The notes under the pieces are model-generated. The model was given only the letters and a program-made list of their open reading frames with translations, searched no databases and was not told the origin of the DNA. 64,000 nucleotides of DNA. It comes from Marivita sp030148515 (GTDB taxonomy: Bacteria; Pseudomonadota; Alphaproteobacteria; Rhodobacterales; Rhodobacteraceae). The DNA lies in the NCBI RefSeq assembly GCF_048006345.1, contig NZ_CP180351.1, forward strand, positions 2,790,001 to 2,854,000, given 5' to 3'. Made by a program: the position numbers and the translations under genes. This document shows positions 25,721 through 34,414 of the stretch, piece after piece (the first letter of the stretch is position 1; the number at the start of each line of letters is the position of its first letter).

Positions 25721-26911
25721 ATGGCAGCCAATCCTGAGCCGAACGAGCGCGCCATCGTGACGGAACCAAGCCCGGCGGTGCCAGTCGCGCCCGTGCGCAG
25801 CCGCTTCACCCTGTCGCCGCTGAACCAGCGTCGTTGGAACAATTTCAAGCGCAATCGCCGCGCGTTCTGGTCGCTCATCATCTTCTGCGTGCTGTTCGGC
25901 ATGTCGCTCTTTGCCGAGTTCATCGCGAACGACAAACCGATCCTCGTGCAGTATCGCGGCGAATATTACACCCCGATCTTCAACTTCTACGCCGAAACCG
26001 AGTTCGGTGGCGATTTCCGGACCGAGGCCGCGTATCGCGATCCCGAGGTTCAGTGCCTCATTCGGACAGGTGGTCTTGAGGAATGCTTTGACGACCCAGA
26101 AGGCCTGATCGAACAGGTTGAGGAAGGTTTTGTGCCGGACGGGGATTTCTACAAGGGCTGGTCGATCTGGCCGCCCATTCCCTACGACTACCAGACCCCG
26201 GTGGACCGCCCCGGCGCGGCCCCCCTGCCCCCGAACGAACAGAACTGGCTGGGCACCGATGATACCAAGCGCGATGTGATGGCGCGGGTGATCTACGGCT
26301 TCCGGCTGTCGATCGTGTTCACGCTGATCGTGACGGTTCTGGCCAGCGTCGTCGGCATCGTGGCCGGTGCGTTGCAGGGCTATTTCGGAGGCTGGCTGGA
26401 CCTGATCTTCCAGCGGGTGATCGAGATATGGTCATCCACCCCGTCGCTCTACATCATCATCATTCTATTCGCGATCTTGGGGCGAAGTTTCTGGCTCCTT
26501 GTGTTTCTCACAGTGCTGTTCGGCTGGACCGCGCTGGTGGGCGTCGTTCGGGCGGAATTCCTGCGGGCGCGGAACCTGGAATATGTGCGGGCCGCGAAAG
26601 CCTTGGGCGTGTCCAACGCGACGATCATGTTCCGGCACATGCTGCCCAACGCGATGGTGGCGACACTGACCATGCTGCCGTTCATCGTGACAGGCACGAT
26701 CAGCACGCTGGCGGGGCTGGACTTCCTTGGGTTCGGCTTGCCTTCCTCGGCGCCATCTCTTGGGGAACTGACTCTTCAGGCCAAACAGAACCTGCAAGCG
26801 CCGTGGCTCGGCTTTACCGCCTTCTTTGTATTCGCGCTGATGCTGTCGCTGCTGGTGTTCATTTTCGAAGGCGTCCGCGACGCGTTTGATCCAAGAAAGA
26901 CGTTCACATGA
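25721..26911 (+). CDS. yejE: Peptide ABC transporter permease (YejE-like)
   Basis: A 396-residue permease starting MAANPEPNERAIVTEPSPAV. The first helix lies near residues 48-68. A large periplasmic region with WPPIPYDYQTPVDRPGAAPL and NWLGTDDTKRDVMARVIYGF follows, and then the transmembrane core. The EAA loop is YVRAAKALGVSNATIMFRHM. It starts 3 bp after yejB and overlaps yejF by four bases, so the operon is tightly coupled. Confidence 0.94.
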   Translation: MAANPEPNERAIVTEPSPAVPVAPVRSRFTLSPLNQRRWNNFKRNRRAFWSLIIFCVLFGMSLFAEFIANDKPILVQYRGEYYTPIFNFYAETEFGGDFRTEAAYRDPEVQCLIRTGGLEECFDDPEGLIEQVEEGFVPDGDFYKGWSIWPPIPYDYQTPVDRPGAAPLPPNEQNWLGTDDTKRDVMARVIYGFRLSIVFTLIVTVLASVVGIVAGALQGYFGGWLDLIFQRVIEIWSSTPSLYIIIILFAILGRSFWLLVFLTVLFGWTALVGVVRAEFLRARNLEYVRAAKALGVSNATIMFRHMLPNAMVATLTMLPFIVTGTISTLAGLDFLGFGLPSSAPSLGELTLQAKQNLQAPWLGFTAFFVFALMLSLLVFIFEGVRDAFDPRKTFT

Positions 26912-28500
26912 CGAACATCCTTGAGGTCAAGAACCTGAGCGTCGGGTTCCGGCAAGACGGTCAGACGGTGGCTGCGGTGCGCGGCGTATCCTTCCATATC
27001 GAACGCGGGGAAACCGTGGCGCTGGTGGGGGAATCCGGGTCAGGAAAATCGGTGACGGCATTGTCGACGGTGTCGCTTTTGGGTGATTCCGCGCGGGTGT
27101 CGGGGTCGGTGCTTTACAACGGCGAAGAGATGGTGGGCGCGGACAATGCTCAGCTGCGCCGTATCCGGGGCAATGACATCAGCTTCATTTTCCAGGAGCC
27201 GATGACCTCGCTCAACCCGCTGCATACGCTGGAAAAGCAGTTGGCCGAGTCGCTGGCGCTGCATCAGGGTTTGACGGGCGCTGAGGCGCGCGCACGGATC
27301 ATCGAACTGCTGAACAAGGTAGGCATCCGTGACCCCGAAAGCCGTCTTGGGGCGTATCCCCACCAGCTTTCTGGCGGTCAGCGCCAGCGTGTGATGATCG
27401 CAATGGCTTTGGCGAACGGGCCGGAATTGCTGATTGCGGATGAGCCGACCACGGCGCTTGATGTGACCATTCAGGCGCAAATCCTCGATCTGCTGGCCGA
27501 CCTCAAAAAGGCCGAGGACATGAGCCTTTTGTTCATCACCCATGACCTTGGGATCGTGCGCAAGATCGCCGACCGGGTGTGCGTGATGAAAGACGGGTTA
27601 ATAGTCGAGACCGGGCCGACACGCGAGATTTTCAGCAACCCGCAGCACCCCTATACGCAGATGCTTCTGAGTGCCGAATCCACCGGATCGCCCAACCCGG
27701 TCAAGGAAGGCGCAGAGGAAATCGCGCGCACGGACAACCTCAAGATCTGGTTCCCCATCCAGCAGGGCTTTCTGAAACGCACAGTCGGCTATGTGAAGGC
27801 CGTCAATGATGCGACGATCGCCGTGCGGGCTGGTGAAACCGTGGGCATCGTCGGCGAATCCGGGTCGGGCAAGACGACGCTGGCACTGGCGATCATGCGG
27901 TTGATCGGGTCCGAAGGTGGGATCACCTATCGCGGGCAGAATGTGCGCGACTGGTCCACACGGGAATTGCGGCGGTTGCGCAGCGATATGCAGATCGTGT
28001 TCCAGGATCCCTACGGCAGCCTCAGCCCTCGTATGACCTGTGAACAGATCATTGCCGAAGGGCTTGGTGTACACGGGTCGCCAGATGGCCGGACGGACCG
28101 GGAACTGGTGACCGAGGTGATGACCGAGGTGGGGCTTGATCCGGCCACCATGCACCGCTACCCGCATGAATTTTCCGGCGGTCAACGCCAGCGCATTGCG
28201 ATTGCGCGAGCGATGGTGCTGCGCCCCAAGCTGGTGGTCTTGGACGAACCGACATCAGCGCTGGACATGACGGTGCAGGTGCAGATCGTGAACCTGCTGC
28301 GCGAGCTGCAACGGAAATACGACCTTGCCTATCTCTTCATCAGCCACGACCTCAAGGTCGTGCGCGCGATGTCCCACAAGGTCATCGTGATGAAAGCCGG
28401 TGATGTGGTGGAATACGGTACGGCGGAAGAGATCTTTTCCAATCCGCAGACGGAGTACACCAAGACACTGATGGCAGCGGCTTTCGATCTGGCCAGTTAA
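26908..28500 (+). CDS. yejF: Peptide ABC transporter ATP-binding protein with two nucleotide-binding domains (YejF-like)
   Basis: A 530-residue ATPase with two complete ABC domains in one chain. Walker A motifs are GESGSGKSVTA (near residue 40) and GESGSGKTTLA (near residue 315). Signature motifs are LSGGQRQR and FSGGQRQR. Walker B motifs are LLIADEPTTALD and LVVLDEPTSALD. It powers uptake through YejBE. Its TAA stop lies over the stop codon of the convergent hemN gene, so the two genes share their ends without any spacer. Confidence 0.95.
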   Translation: MTNILEVKNLSVGFRQDGQTVAAVRGVSFHIERGETVALVGESGSGKSVTALSTVSLLGDSARVSGSVLYNGEEMVGADNAQLRRIRGNDISFIFQEPMTSLNPLHTLEKQLAESLALHQGLTGAEARARIIELLNKVGIRDPESRLGAYPHQLSGGQRQRVMIAMALANGPELLIADEPTTALDVTIQAQILDLLADLKKAEDMSLLFITHDLGIVRKIADRVCVMKDGLIVETGPTREIFSNPQHPYTQMLLSAESTGSPNPVKEGAEEIARTDNLKIWFPIQQGFLKRTVGYVKAVNDATIAVRAGETVGIVGESGSGKTTLALAIMRLIGSEGGITYRGQNVRDWSTRELRRLRSDMQIVFQDPYGSLSPRMTCEQIIAEGLGVHGSPDGRTDRELVTEVMTEVGLDPATMHRYPHEFSGGQRQRIAIARAMVLRPKLVVLDEPTSALDMTVQVQIVNLLRELQRKYDLAYLFISHDLKVVRAMSHKVIVMKAGDVVEYGTAEEIFSNPQTEYTKTLMAAAFDLAS

Positions 28501-29859
28501 ATCGCCGAGCTGTGGCCCGCTGAAGACAGATCATAGGCGTCAAAGCTGCGCGCGATCATCCGGGTCAGCGGACGGGCGTCATGCGGCACGAACAGGCCGG
28601 TGTCATCGACAAGCAGCAGGCCTTCGAATTCGCCATTGGCCCGTCGGAGCATTTCCGTCACCTCGGTTGCGGTGGTTTCGTAGTCACGGACCAGCTCGGC
28701 CGTATTGACGCGGAAATCGCACATCAGCATCTCGATCATCCGCGCGCGCAGCTTATCCTGTTCGGTAAAACTGTGGCCCCGGACGGTCGAGAATTCATGC
28801 GCCCGGATGGCCTTGGTGTAGGCCGACGTGGCCGGCGCGTTCTGCGCGTAGCCCTGCGGGAACTTTGAAATCGAAGACGCGCCCAAGCCGACCAGTACAT
28901 CCGATGTGTCGTCGGTGTAGCCCTGGAAATTGCGCCGGAGCGTGCCTTTGCGGGCTGCAACCGACAGACCGTCTTCCTTGGTGGCGAAATGGTCGATCCC
29001 GATCTCGTCGTAATTGTCCCAGACGAACAACCTGCGCGCCGTTTCGAACAGATCGAGCCGTTCATCAGGGCGCGGCAGCGCGTCCGAGGGAATCATCTGC
29101 TGGCGCTTGGCCATCCACGGCACATGCGCATAGCCGTAAAGCGCCACGCGATCCGGCGAGAGGGACAGAAGCTTTTGCACCGAGTTCGACGATCTTGGAG
29201 CGGTTCTGATCCGGCAGGCCGTAAAGAATATCGGCATTCAGGCTTTGGATGCCACGCTCGCGGATCATGTCGACGGCACGCTTTGTGGTGTCGAAGCTTT
29301 GTTCGCGACCGATGGTCTTTTGAATCTCTGGGTCGAAATCCTGTACACCGATGGACGCGCGGTTCATTCCACTTTCGAACAGCGCATCCAGACGACCCGC
29401 ATCAATCTCGTTCGGGTCGATTTCGACCGAGAATTCGTAACCTTCTGCAAAATCCGCAACTTCGCGCACGGCGGCAGAAAGGTCGCGCATGTGGTCCGGT
29501 GACAAAAGTGTCGGGGTGCCCCCACCCCAATGCAGCCGTGACAGGCGCACACCGCGCGGCAGATGCCGTTTCAGCAAGGACAATTCATCCTTGAGCGTCT
29601 CGACATAGGCGGTCACCGGCTCACCGCTTGCGGTGCCTTGCGTCCGGCAGGCGCAGAACCAGCACAGACGGCGACAAAACGGCACATGCAAATAGAGCGA
29701 TATGTCCGAGTTTTCCGGGATCGCTTCGATCCAACTGGAAAAATCCCTTGGTTTCACGTCATTCTTGAAATGCGGAGACGTGGGGTAACTCGTGTACCGA
29801 GGTACCTTCGCGTCGAATAGTCCCAAACGGGAAAGTTGTGTTCTCGCTACCATGTGCAT
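28497..29859 (-). pseudogene. hemN: Oxygen-independent coproporphyrinogen III oxidase, interrupted by a single-base frameshift
   Basis: The two halves of HemN are in different frames. The 5' half (29859 to about 29190) holds MVARTQLSRLGLFDAKVPRY, the radical-SAM cluster motif CRRLCWFC (CxxxCxxC) and LHWGGGTPTLLSPDHM. The 3' half continues from SVQKLLSLSPDRVALYGYAH to 28497. Dropping one T of the TT at 29185-29186 gives ...IVDSVQKLL... and a normal 453-residue protein; the span is 1,363 bp, one more than a multiple of three. HemN makes protoporphyrinogen without oxygen. It is divergent from fnrL across an FNR box. Either the gene is recently broken or the read has a base error. An aerobic hemF exists at 40325. 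Confidence 0.85.
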
Positions 29860-29888
29860 ACCATTATGAGAGTTACACCCAATCAACT

Positions 29889-29902
29889 TTGATGCAGATC
29901 AA
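29889..29902. promoter_or_regulatory. FNR box between hemN and fnrL
   Basis: TTGATGCAGATCAA is a perfect TTGAT-N4-ATCAA palindrome. Its centre is 17 bp before the fnrL ATG (a repressing position) and 36-42 bp before the possible hemN starts (an activating position if hemN has almost no leader). Confidence 0.9.
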
Positions 29903-29912
29903 GAACGGACCC

Positions 29913-30659
29913 ATGTTGAAAGAAGACAGCCTCTCCGTCACTCAGGATTGCGGCGATTGCCCGATCCGCCATCGCGCCGTCTGTGCCCGTTGCGAGACGG
30001 ACGAACTCGAGCGTCTGGAAAACATAAAATACTACCGCCGTTACGAAGCGGGCCAGACGGTGATCTGGTCTGGGGATCGGATGGATTTTGTGGGCTCGGT
30101 CGTGTCGGGAATCGCAACACTGACCCAAACGATGGAAGACGGTCGGACGCAGATGGTCGGTCTTTTGCTGCCCAGCGATTTTGTCGGTCGCCCGGGCCGA
30201 TCGACTGCTGCCTATGACGTTGTGGCGACCACTGACATGGTGATGTGCTGTTTCCGCAAAGCGCCCTTTGAAGACCTGATGGAGCGGACTCCGCATATCG
30301 CGCAGCGCCTCTTGCAGATGACGTTGGACGAGCTTGACGCTGCGCGCGAATGGATGCTGGTGCTGGGCCGGAAAACGGCGCGCGAAAAGATCGCCTCACT
30401 GCTGTCGATCATCGCCCGGCGCGATGCGACGCTGAACATGGGTGGGCTTGATGGCCCTGTCACCTTCGACCTGCCACTGACCCGCGAAGCCATGGCGGAT
30501 TACCTGGGCCTGACGCTTGAGACAGTGTCGCGTCAGGTGTCGGCGCTCAAGAAGGATGGGATCATCCAGCTTGAGGGCAAGCGTCACATCACGGTGCCTG
30601 ACATGACCCTGCTTCTCGAAGAAGCTGGTGACGACACAGATGGCGGGATGCTGATCTGA
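29913..30659 (+). CDS. fnrL: Anaerobic regulator FnrL (Crp/Fnr family)
   Basis: A 248-residue oxygen-sensing regulator. Cysteines 13, 16, 24 and 27 lie in DCGDCPIRHRAVCARC, and Cys112/113 in MVMCCFRK supply the internal ligand for a [4Fe-4S] cluster. The cyclic-nucleotide-like fold follows. The helix-turn-helix MADYLGLTLETVSRQVSALK has the E-x-x-S-R pattern that reads TTGAT. The start is the ATG at 29913, because earlier in-frame starts (29838, 29892) would put the FNR box inside the gene. It probably represses itself and activates hemN, ccoN and ccoG through the boxes in this window. Confidence 0.96.
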   Translation: MLKEDSLSVTQDCGDCPIRHRAVCARCETDELERLENIKYYRRYEAGQTVIWSGDRMDFVGSVVSGIATLTQTMEDGRTQMVGLLLPSDFVGRPGRSTAAYDVVATTDMVMCCFRKAPFEDLMERTPHIAQRLLQMTLDELDAAREWMLVLGRKTAREKIASLLSIIARRDATLNMGGLDGPVTFDLPLTREAMADYLGLTLETVSRQVSALKKDGIIQLEGKRHITVPDMTLLLEEAGDDTDGGMLI

Positions 30660-30662
30660 CCC

Positions 30663-31754
30663 TTATTGGTTCATCGCAGCGACGTAGCCGAATGCAGCGG
30701 CGACGATAAGCCCAAGGATTACCGCAAATGCGATCTTCCACGCAGACCAGGGCCGTTCGCCCTGCACCGCACCCGTGCGCCCGTTGACCACGAAGCGATA
30801 GCTCTTGCCCCGGTACTTGTAAGCAGCCAGCCAGACCGGCAGGAGGACGTGCTTGAATGTCACATCGGAAATGCGCGTGTCGATGTTGTGCACGCGCTGG
30901 CGGTCTCCGCCGATGTCAAATTTGACATCACGCATGATGATGCTGTCCATGTAGGACCGCGCCTCTTGATAGCCCTCGTCCAGTTCGACGCTGTAGGCCT
31001 CGGCGCGGAACCCGGCGAGGAATTCCGGCTGGTAGGGTTCCAAGGCCGACAGGTCCCAAGGCTCCAACGCATCGGTGTATTTCTTCGGCAGTGATCGCGA
31101 TGCGAGCACCAGCACATCGTCAAAGAACCGCGCCACGTGTCCCGAGGCGGGACGCCAGCGCACTTTGGCAACACGCACGGTTTCAGTCTTTCCGTTCCGA
31201 ACGACCTGGCGCGCCTCGTAGTAGACCGTGCCGTGTTCGCCGCGATAGGACGACTTGGTGTCCGCATCGAACGTCCAGTAAGGCACGTAAATCCCGGTCA
31301 TCTTGCGCCCTTTGCGCGCGTAGTCCTGTAAACCATTGGGCGCAAACCAAAGCCTTCCGAGCCAGTCGGTCATGGCCTTGCGGGCGTCTTTCTCATCCAG
31401 GGCAAAGGGCAAAAGACCTTTTGGTTTGATATGTCGGTTGGGTCCTGTGTCGGTCACCACCGGGGTTGCGCAGAACGGACATTCGGCAGCGTGCACACCG
31501 GGGTCGAATTCCACCATTGCAGCGCAGTTCGGGCATTTCGAAACGCGGGTCTCTTCCAGTTCCTGCATCGGCAGCCGATCTGCGATGGCGGTCTGGAAGT
31601 CGATCTCGCGAATGCTGCCCCCGGTCCAGGGACCAGACCCCGCGATGTCATTTGTAGCCCCGCAATGATCGCAGAGCATCTTCCCGCTGTCCGGGTCGAA
31701 CCGAAGGTCCGCACCGCAATTGTCACAAGGGAAGCGATGCTGGGGGTCCGTCAT
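30663..31754 (-). CDS. Double zinc-ribbon membrane protein of unknown function
   Basis: A 363-residue protein. There are two zinc ribbons at the N-terminus: CDNCGADLRFDPDSGKMLCD-HC (residues 10-32) and CPNCAAMVEFDPGVHAAECP-FC (73-96). A central region with MTGIYVPYWTFDADTKSSYR and LLPVWLAAYKYRGKSYRFVV follows, then one C-terminal helix (about 338-360). Such proteins are sometimes mislabelled as primosomal helicases, but no helicase motif is present. They often sit near SPFH/TelA genes, as here. It is convergent with fnrL, with a 3-bp gap. Confidence 0.8.
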   Translation of the reverse strand: MTDPQHRFPCDNCGADLRFDPDSGKMLCDHCGATNDIAGSGPWTGGSIREIDFQTAIADRLPMQELEETRVSKCPNCAAMVEFDPGVHAAECPFCATPVVTDTGPNRHIKPKGLLPFALDEKDARKAMTDWLGRLWFAPNGLQDYARKGRKMTGIYVPYWTFDADTKSSYRGEHGTVYYEARQVVRNGKTETVRVAKVRWRPASGHVARFFDDVLVLASRSLPKKYTDALEPWDLSALEPYQPEFLAGFRAEAYSVELDEGYQEARSYMDSIIMRDVKFDIGGDRQRVHNIDTRISDVTFKHVLLPVWLAAYKYRGKSYRFVVNGRTGAVQGERPWSAWKIAFAVILGLIVAAAFGYVAAMNQ

Positions 31755-31831
31755 GCCAAATTGTCCCAGTGTCTAAATCCAAGGCGGAGGGGGTCGTTCT
31801 CAGGTTGTACAACTAAAGACAAGGATACTTC

Positions 31832-32200
31832 ATGAACAACGCAAACCTCTACACGCAGCTGAGCGACGCGATCGGAGCACATGGCGCGTGGAAACTTCGT
31901 TTGCGGATGGCCGCAATGAAAGGCGAAAGGTCCGACATCACGGGCGCTGCTGGCGATTGCCATGCCTGCGACTTTGGCCGCTGGTTGGACAGCCTTCCCG
32001 CCGACATGCGGGCACAGCCCGAAGCCCGCGAGACGATCGACTTGCATGCCGCGTTTCACAAAAGCGCGGGCCGGGTGGCGCAGATGATTGCGCAAGGCAA
32101 AAAGGACGCGGCACTTGCCCTTCTGGATGACGAATTCAGCGAAGCGTCGAGCGCGCTCAAAAGTGCTGTCGCAAAGTGGAAACTGTCGGCAAGCCGATAA
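31832..32200 (+). CDS. Stand-alone CZB (chemoreceptor zinc-binding) domain protein
   Basis: A 122-residue single-domain protein. The likely zinc ligands are His17 in GAHGAWKLRL, Cys46 in CHACDFGRWLDS, and His72 and His76 in LHAAFHKSAG. The order H-C-(F/W)G-W-HxxxH is that of CZB domains, which usually sit at the end of chemoreceptors or diguanylate cyclases and sense zinc or oxidants. Here there is no signalling partner on the same chain. It is divergent from the zinc-ribbon gene, 77 bp apart. Confidence 0.88.
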   Translation: MNNANLYTQLSDAIGAHGAWKLRLRMAAMKGERSDITGAAGDCHACDFGRWLDSLPADMRAQPEARETIDLHAAFHKSAGRVAQMIAQGKKDAALALLDDEFSEASSALKSAVAKWKLSASR

Positions 32201-32296
32201 GCCGGTGTGGGACGTCATCATGAACCGCGTTCACCCATGTTGGTGATGATGAGACGTTGAGGGGCACAACAAAGCACGTGCCCATCTCGCATCTGG

Positions 32297-33421
32297 TCAT
32301 GCTCCGGGCGGGGGCGGCGGCAAAACGGTGAAAAGCTGGGCCAGTTCCATCACATCTTCGGCCTTTTTCCAGCCGTCCTGACCCGCAGTCCAGACATAGC
32401 TGTCGCGGGTCAACGCACCGTCGCTGGCCATCCGGCCCATGGCAGCCTTGGAAAACGGCCCCTTGGTTTCGCCATTCTCGGCCACGTGCCAGACATGCTC
32501 CACCGGCGGCGGCGGGGGCATCTGGTGTGCCGGTGGAACAGCGGCGCTTTGCACCTGGGGTGCAGCGCCCCAGGGACCTGCCTGTGCTGCGGCCTGCCCG
32601 ATCTGCATACCCAGCCCGGCACCCAGACCCGCCTGAATGGCGGCAGCGCCAGCCCCATCCTTGCCCAGCGCTTCGGCGGCCTGAAATTGCATGTACTGGT
32701 TCAGGTTGCCGATGACCCCCATCGACGACCGCTTGTCGAGCACCTCTTCCACCGCAGGCGGCAGCGAGATGTTCTCAATATACAGCTCCGGCAGTTCAAG
32801 ACCGTATTCCGCCAGCATGGGCGCGATTTCCTTGCCCAGCAGCTTGCCCAGCTCGCGCGTGTTTGCCGCCATGTCGAGCACAGGAATCGCAGACCGGGCG
32901 ATGGTGCGCGAAAACTCCTGAACGATGATGTTGCGGATCTGGAAGCTGATCTCGTCCATGGTGAATTCGCCGTCGGTGCCGACGATTTCGCTCAGGAACC
33001 GTGCGGGATCGGTGACCCTCACTGAGTAGGTGCCGAACGCCCGCAACCGCACCGGCCCGAATTCGGGATCGCGGCAGATGATCGGGTTCTTCGTGCCCCA
33101 TTTTAGGTCTTGGAACCGGGTGGTGTTGACGAAATAGACCTCGGATTTGAAGGGAGAGCGGAAGCCGTGATCCCAATGCTGCAACGAGGTCAGGATCGGC
33201 ATGTTGTTGGTTTCGAGCATGTAAAGCCCGGGCGTGAACACATCGGCCAGTTGGCCTTCATGCACAAACACCGCCGCCTGCCCTTCGCGCACAGTCAGCT
33301 TGGCACCATATTTGATCTCGTGGCCCTCGCGTTCGAACCGCCAGACCATCGTGTCGCGCGTGTCATCCGTCCAATGGATGACATCGATGAATTGGCCACT
33401 CAGGAAATCGAAAATCGGCAT
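32297..33421 (-). CDS. SPFH-domain (YdjI-type virion core protein-like) protein with C-terminal GYF_2 domain
   Basis: A 374-residue protein starting MPIFDFLSGQFIDVIHWTDD at 33421 behind GGAG. The SPFH/band-7 domain spans about residues 30-270 (REGQAAVFVHEGQLADVFTP, IRNIIVQEFSRTIARSAIPV). A glycine- and proline-rich linker follows. The C-terminal 55 residues (HVWHVAENGETKGPFSKAAM, DSYVWTAGQDGWKKAEDV) form a GYF_2/DUF4339 domain that binds partners. SPFH proteins build membrane microdomain scaffolds. It is the last gene of the XpaC/TelA operon. Confidence 0.87.
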   Translation of the reverse strand: MPIFDFLSGQFIDVIHWTDDTRDTMVWRFEREGHEIKYGAKLTVREGQAAVFVHEGQLADVFTPGLYMLETNNMPILTSLQHWDHGFRSPFKSEVYFVNTTRFQDLKWGTKNPIICRDPEFGPVRLRAFGTYSVRVTDPARFLSEIVGTDGEFTMDEISFQIRNIIVQEFSRTIARSAIPVLDMAANTRELGKLLGKEIAPMLAEYGLELPELYIENISLPPAVEEVLDKRSSMGVIGNLNQYMQFQAAEALGKDGAGAAAIQAGLGAGLGMQIGQAAAQAGPWGAAPQVQSAAVPPAHQMPPPPPVEHVWHVAENGETKGPFSKAAMGRMASDGALTRDSYVWTAGQDGWKKAEDVMELAQLFTVLPPPPPGA

Positions 33422-33438
33422 CTGGGGTCTCCGTTCAG

Positions 33439-34410
33439 TCAGCTTGGGCCGCCTTCGACAAGCTCTTGTGCAAGGCTCCACACGATGGGTCGGGCCTCGT
33501 CAGCGGACATGCCGGGTTGCAGGCGGGGGTCATAAAGGATCTTCAAAAGCAGTTCGTCATGGCTGGTCAGAAGCGCAAATTCCTCGTCATCGTTAAAGAT
33601 CGACGGGCGTGCGTTCTGGTCGTCATTGGCAAGGCCAAGACCTTGGGCCAGTTCTTCGTGGAAGCAGGCGCGGCGGGTGAGTTCGGGGTGTTCTGTCCGC
33701 ACCAGAGCCACTGCCTGACGGTAGGCGCTGCTGGCATTGCTGTCGGCAAACGCCACGACGAGGCAATGGATCGAGCGCGGGAGATTCAGGAAGATCGCCC
33801 GACTTGACGCCTCCATCCCCGGCGCGATGCGGTCAAGCGTGTCGCGAAGTTGCGCCTTGTCGTCCTCTCCCATCACCAGAACATGGAAATTGGGCTGAGA
33901 TGACACGAGCGAAATCGGATGACCCGTAACGCGGGCAAGGCGCCGGGTGTAGCTGCCGAGGATCTCACGGTCCTTGACCTGATCTTGGGCGGACAGGCTG
34001 TTACCGAAGGTCACGCCGACACGCACTGGCACAGTCCATTTCTTGATCTCACCAAGAGCACCGCTTGAGGGCTGCAGACCGGCGCCGCGGGTGTATTCCT
34101 CGGCCAGGGCGATACGTTCGAAATTCCGTGCCAGCATCTGGTCGGTATAGGGCGTATCCACACCGCCACCGTCGACACGCAGCAACCCTTGGGCAAGCAG
34201 GTCTTCCTGAACGCGGGCATAGTAGCGGCGCAGTTCCTGCGCCTGTGGCGAAGGTGTTTTGACCTCAGGCGGCGCAACGGCAACCTGAGTTTGGGGCCGT
34301 GCCTGCGGCTTGGTGTCCGTCCGCACGGGAGCCGTGCTGAACGGATCGCAGGCAGACAGGGCCGCGAGGGCGGCGCAGGACCACAAAATATGAGACCAAC
34401 GCCGCTTCAC
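33439..34410 (-). CDS. DUF2927 family lipoprotein
   Basis: A 323-residue exported protein. The likely start is the GTG at 34410 (VKRRWSHILWSCAALAALSA-C), 4 bp after the telA stop. The sequence ends in a lipobox with Cys near residue 21. The mature part has a proline-rich linker, KKWTVPVRVGVTFG and the conserved C-terminal FHEELAQGLGLANDD (HEE-x-x-Q), which resembles a zinc-peptidase helix and is the DUF2927 signature. The function is unknown. Its place between telA and the SPFH gene suggests an envelope component of the same system. Confidence 0.8.
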   Translation of the reverse strand: MKRRWSHILWSCAALAALSACDPFSTAPVRTDTKPQARPQTQVAVAPPEVKTPSPQAQELRRYYARVQEDLLAQGLLRVDGGGVDTPYTDQMLARNFERIALAEEYTRGAGLQPSSGALGEIKKWTVPVRVGVTFGNSLSAQDQVKDREILGSYTRRLARVTGHPISLVSSQPNFHVLVMGEDDKAQLRDTLDRIAPGMEASSRAIFLNLPRSIHCLVVAFADSNASSAYRQAVALVRTEHPELTRRACFHEELAQGLGLANDDQNARPSIFNDDEEFALLTSHDELLLKILYDPRLQPGMSADEARPIVWSLAQELVEGGPS

Positions 34411-34414
34411 GTGG

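Noticed and set aside
29160..29200. Programmed ribosomal frameshifting in hemN
   Set aside because: No slippery heptamer, stimulatory stem or internal Shine-Dalgarno sequence is apparent at the junction. A mutation or a base error is simpler.
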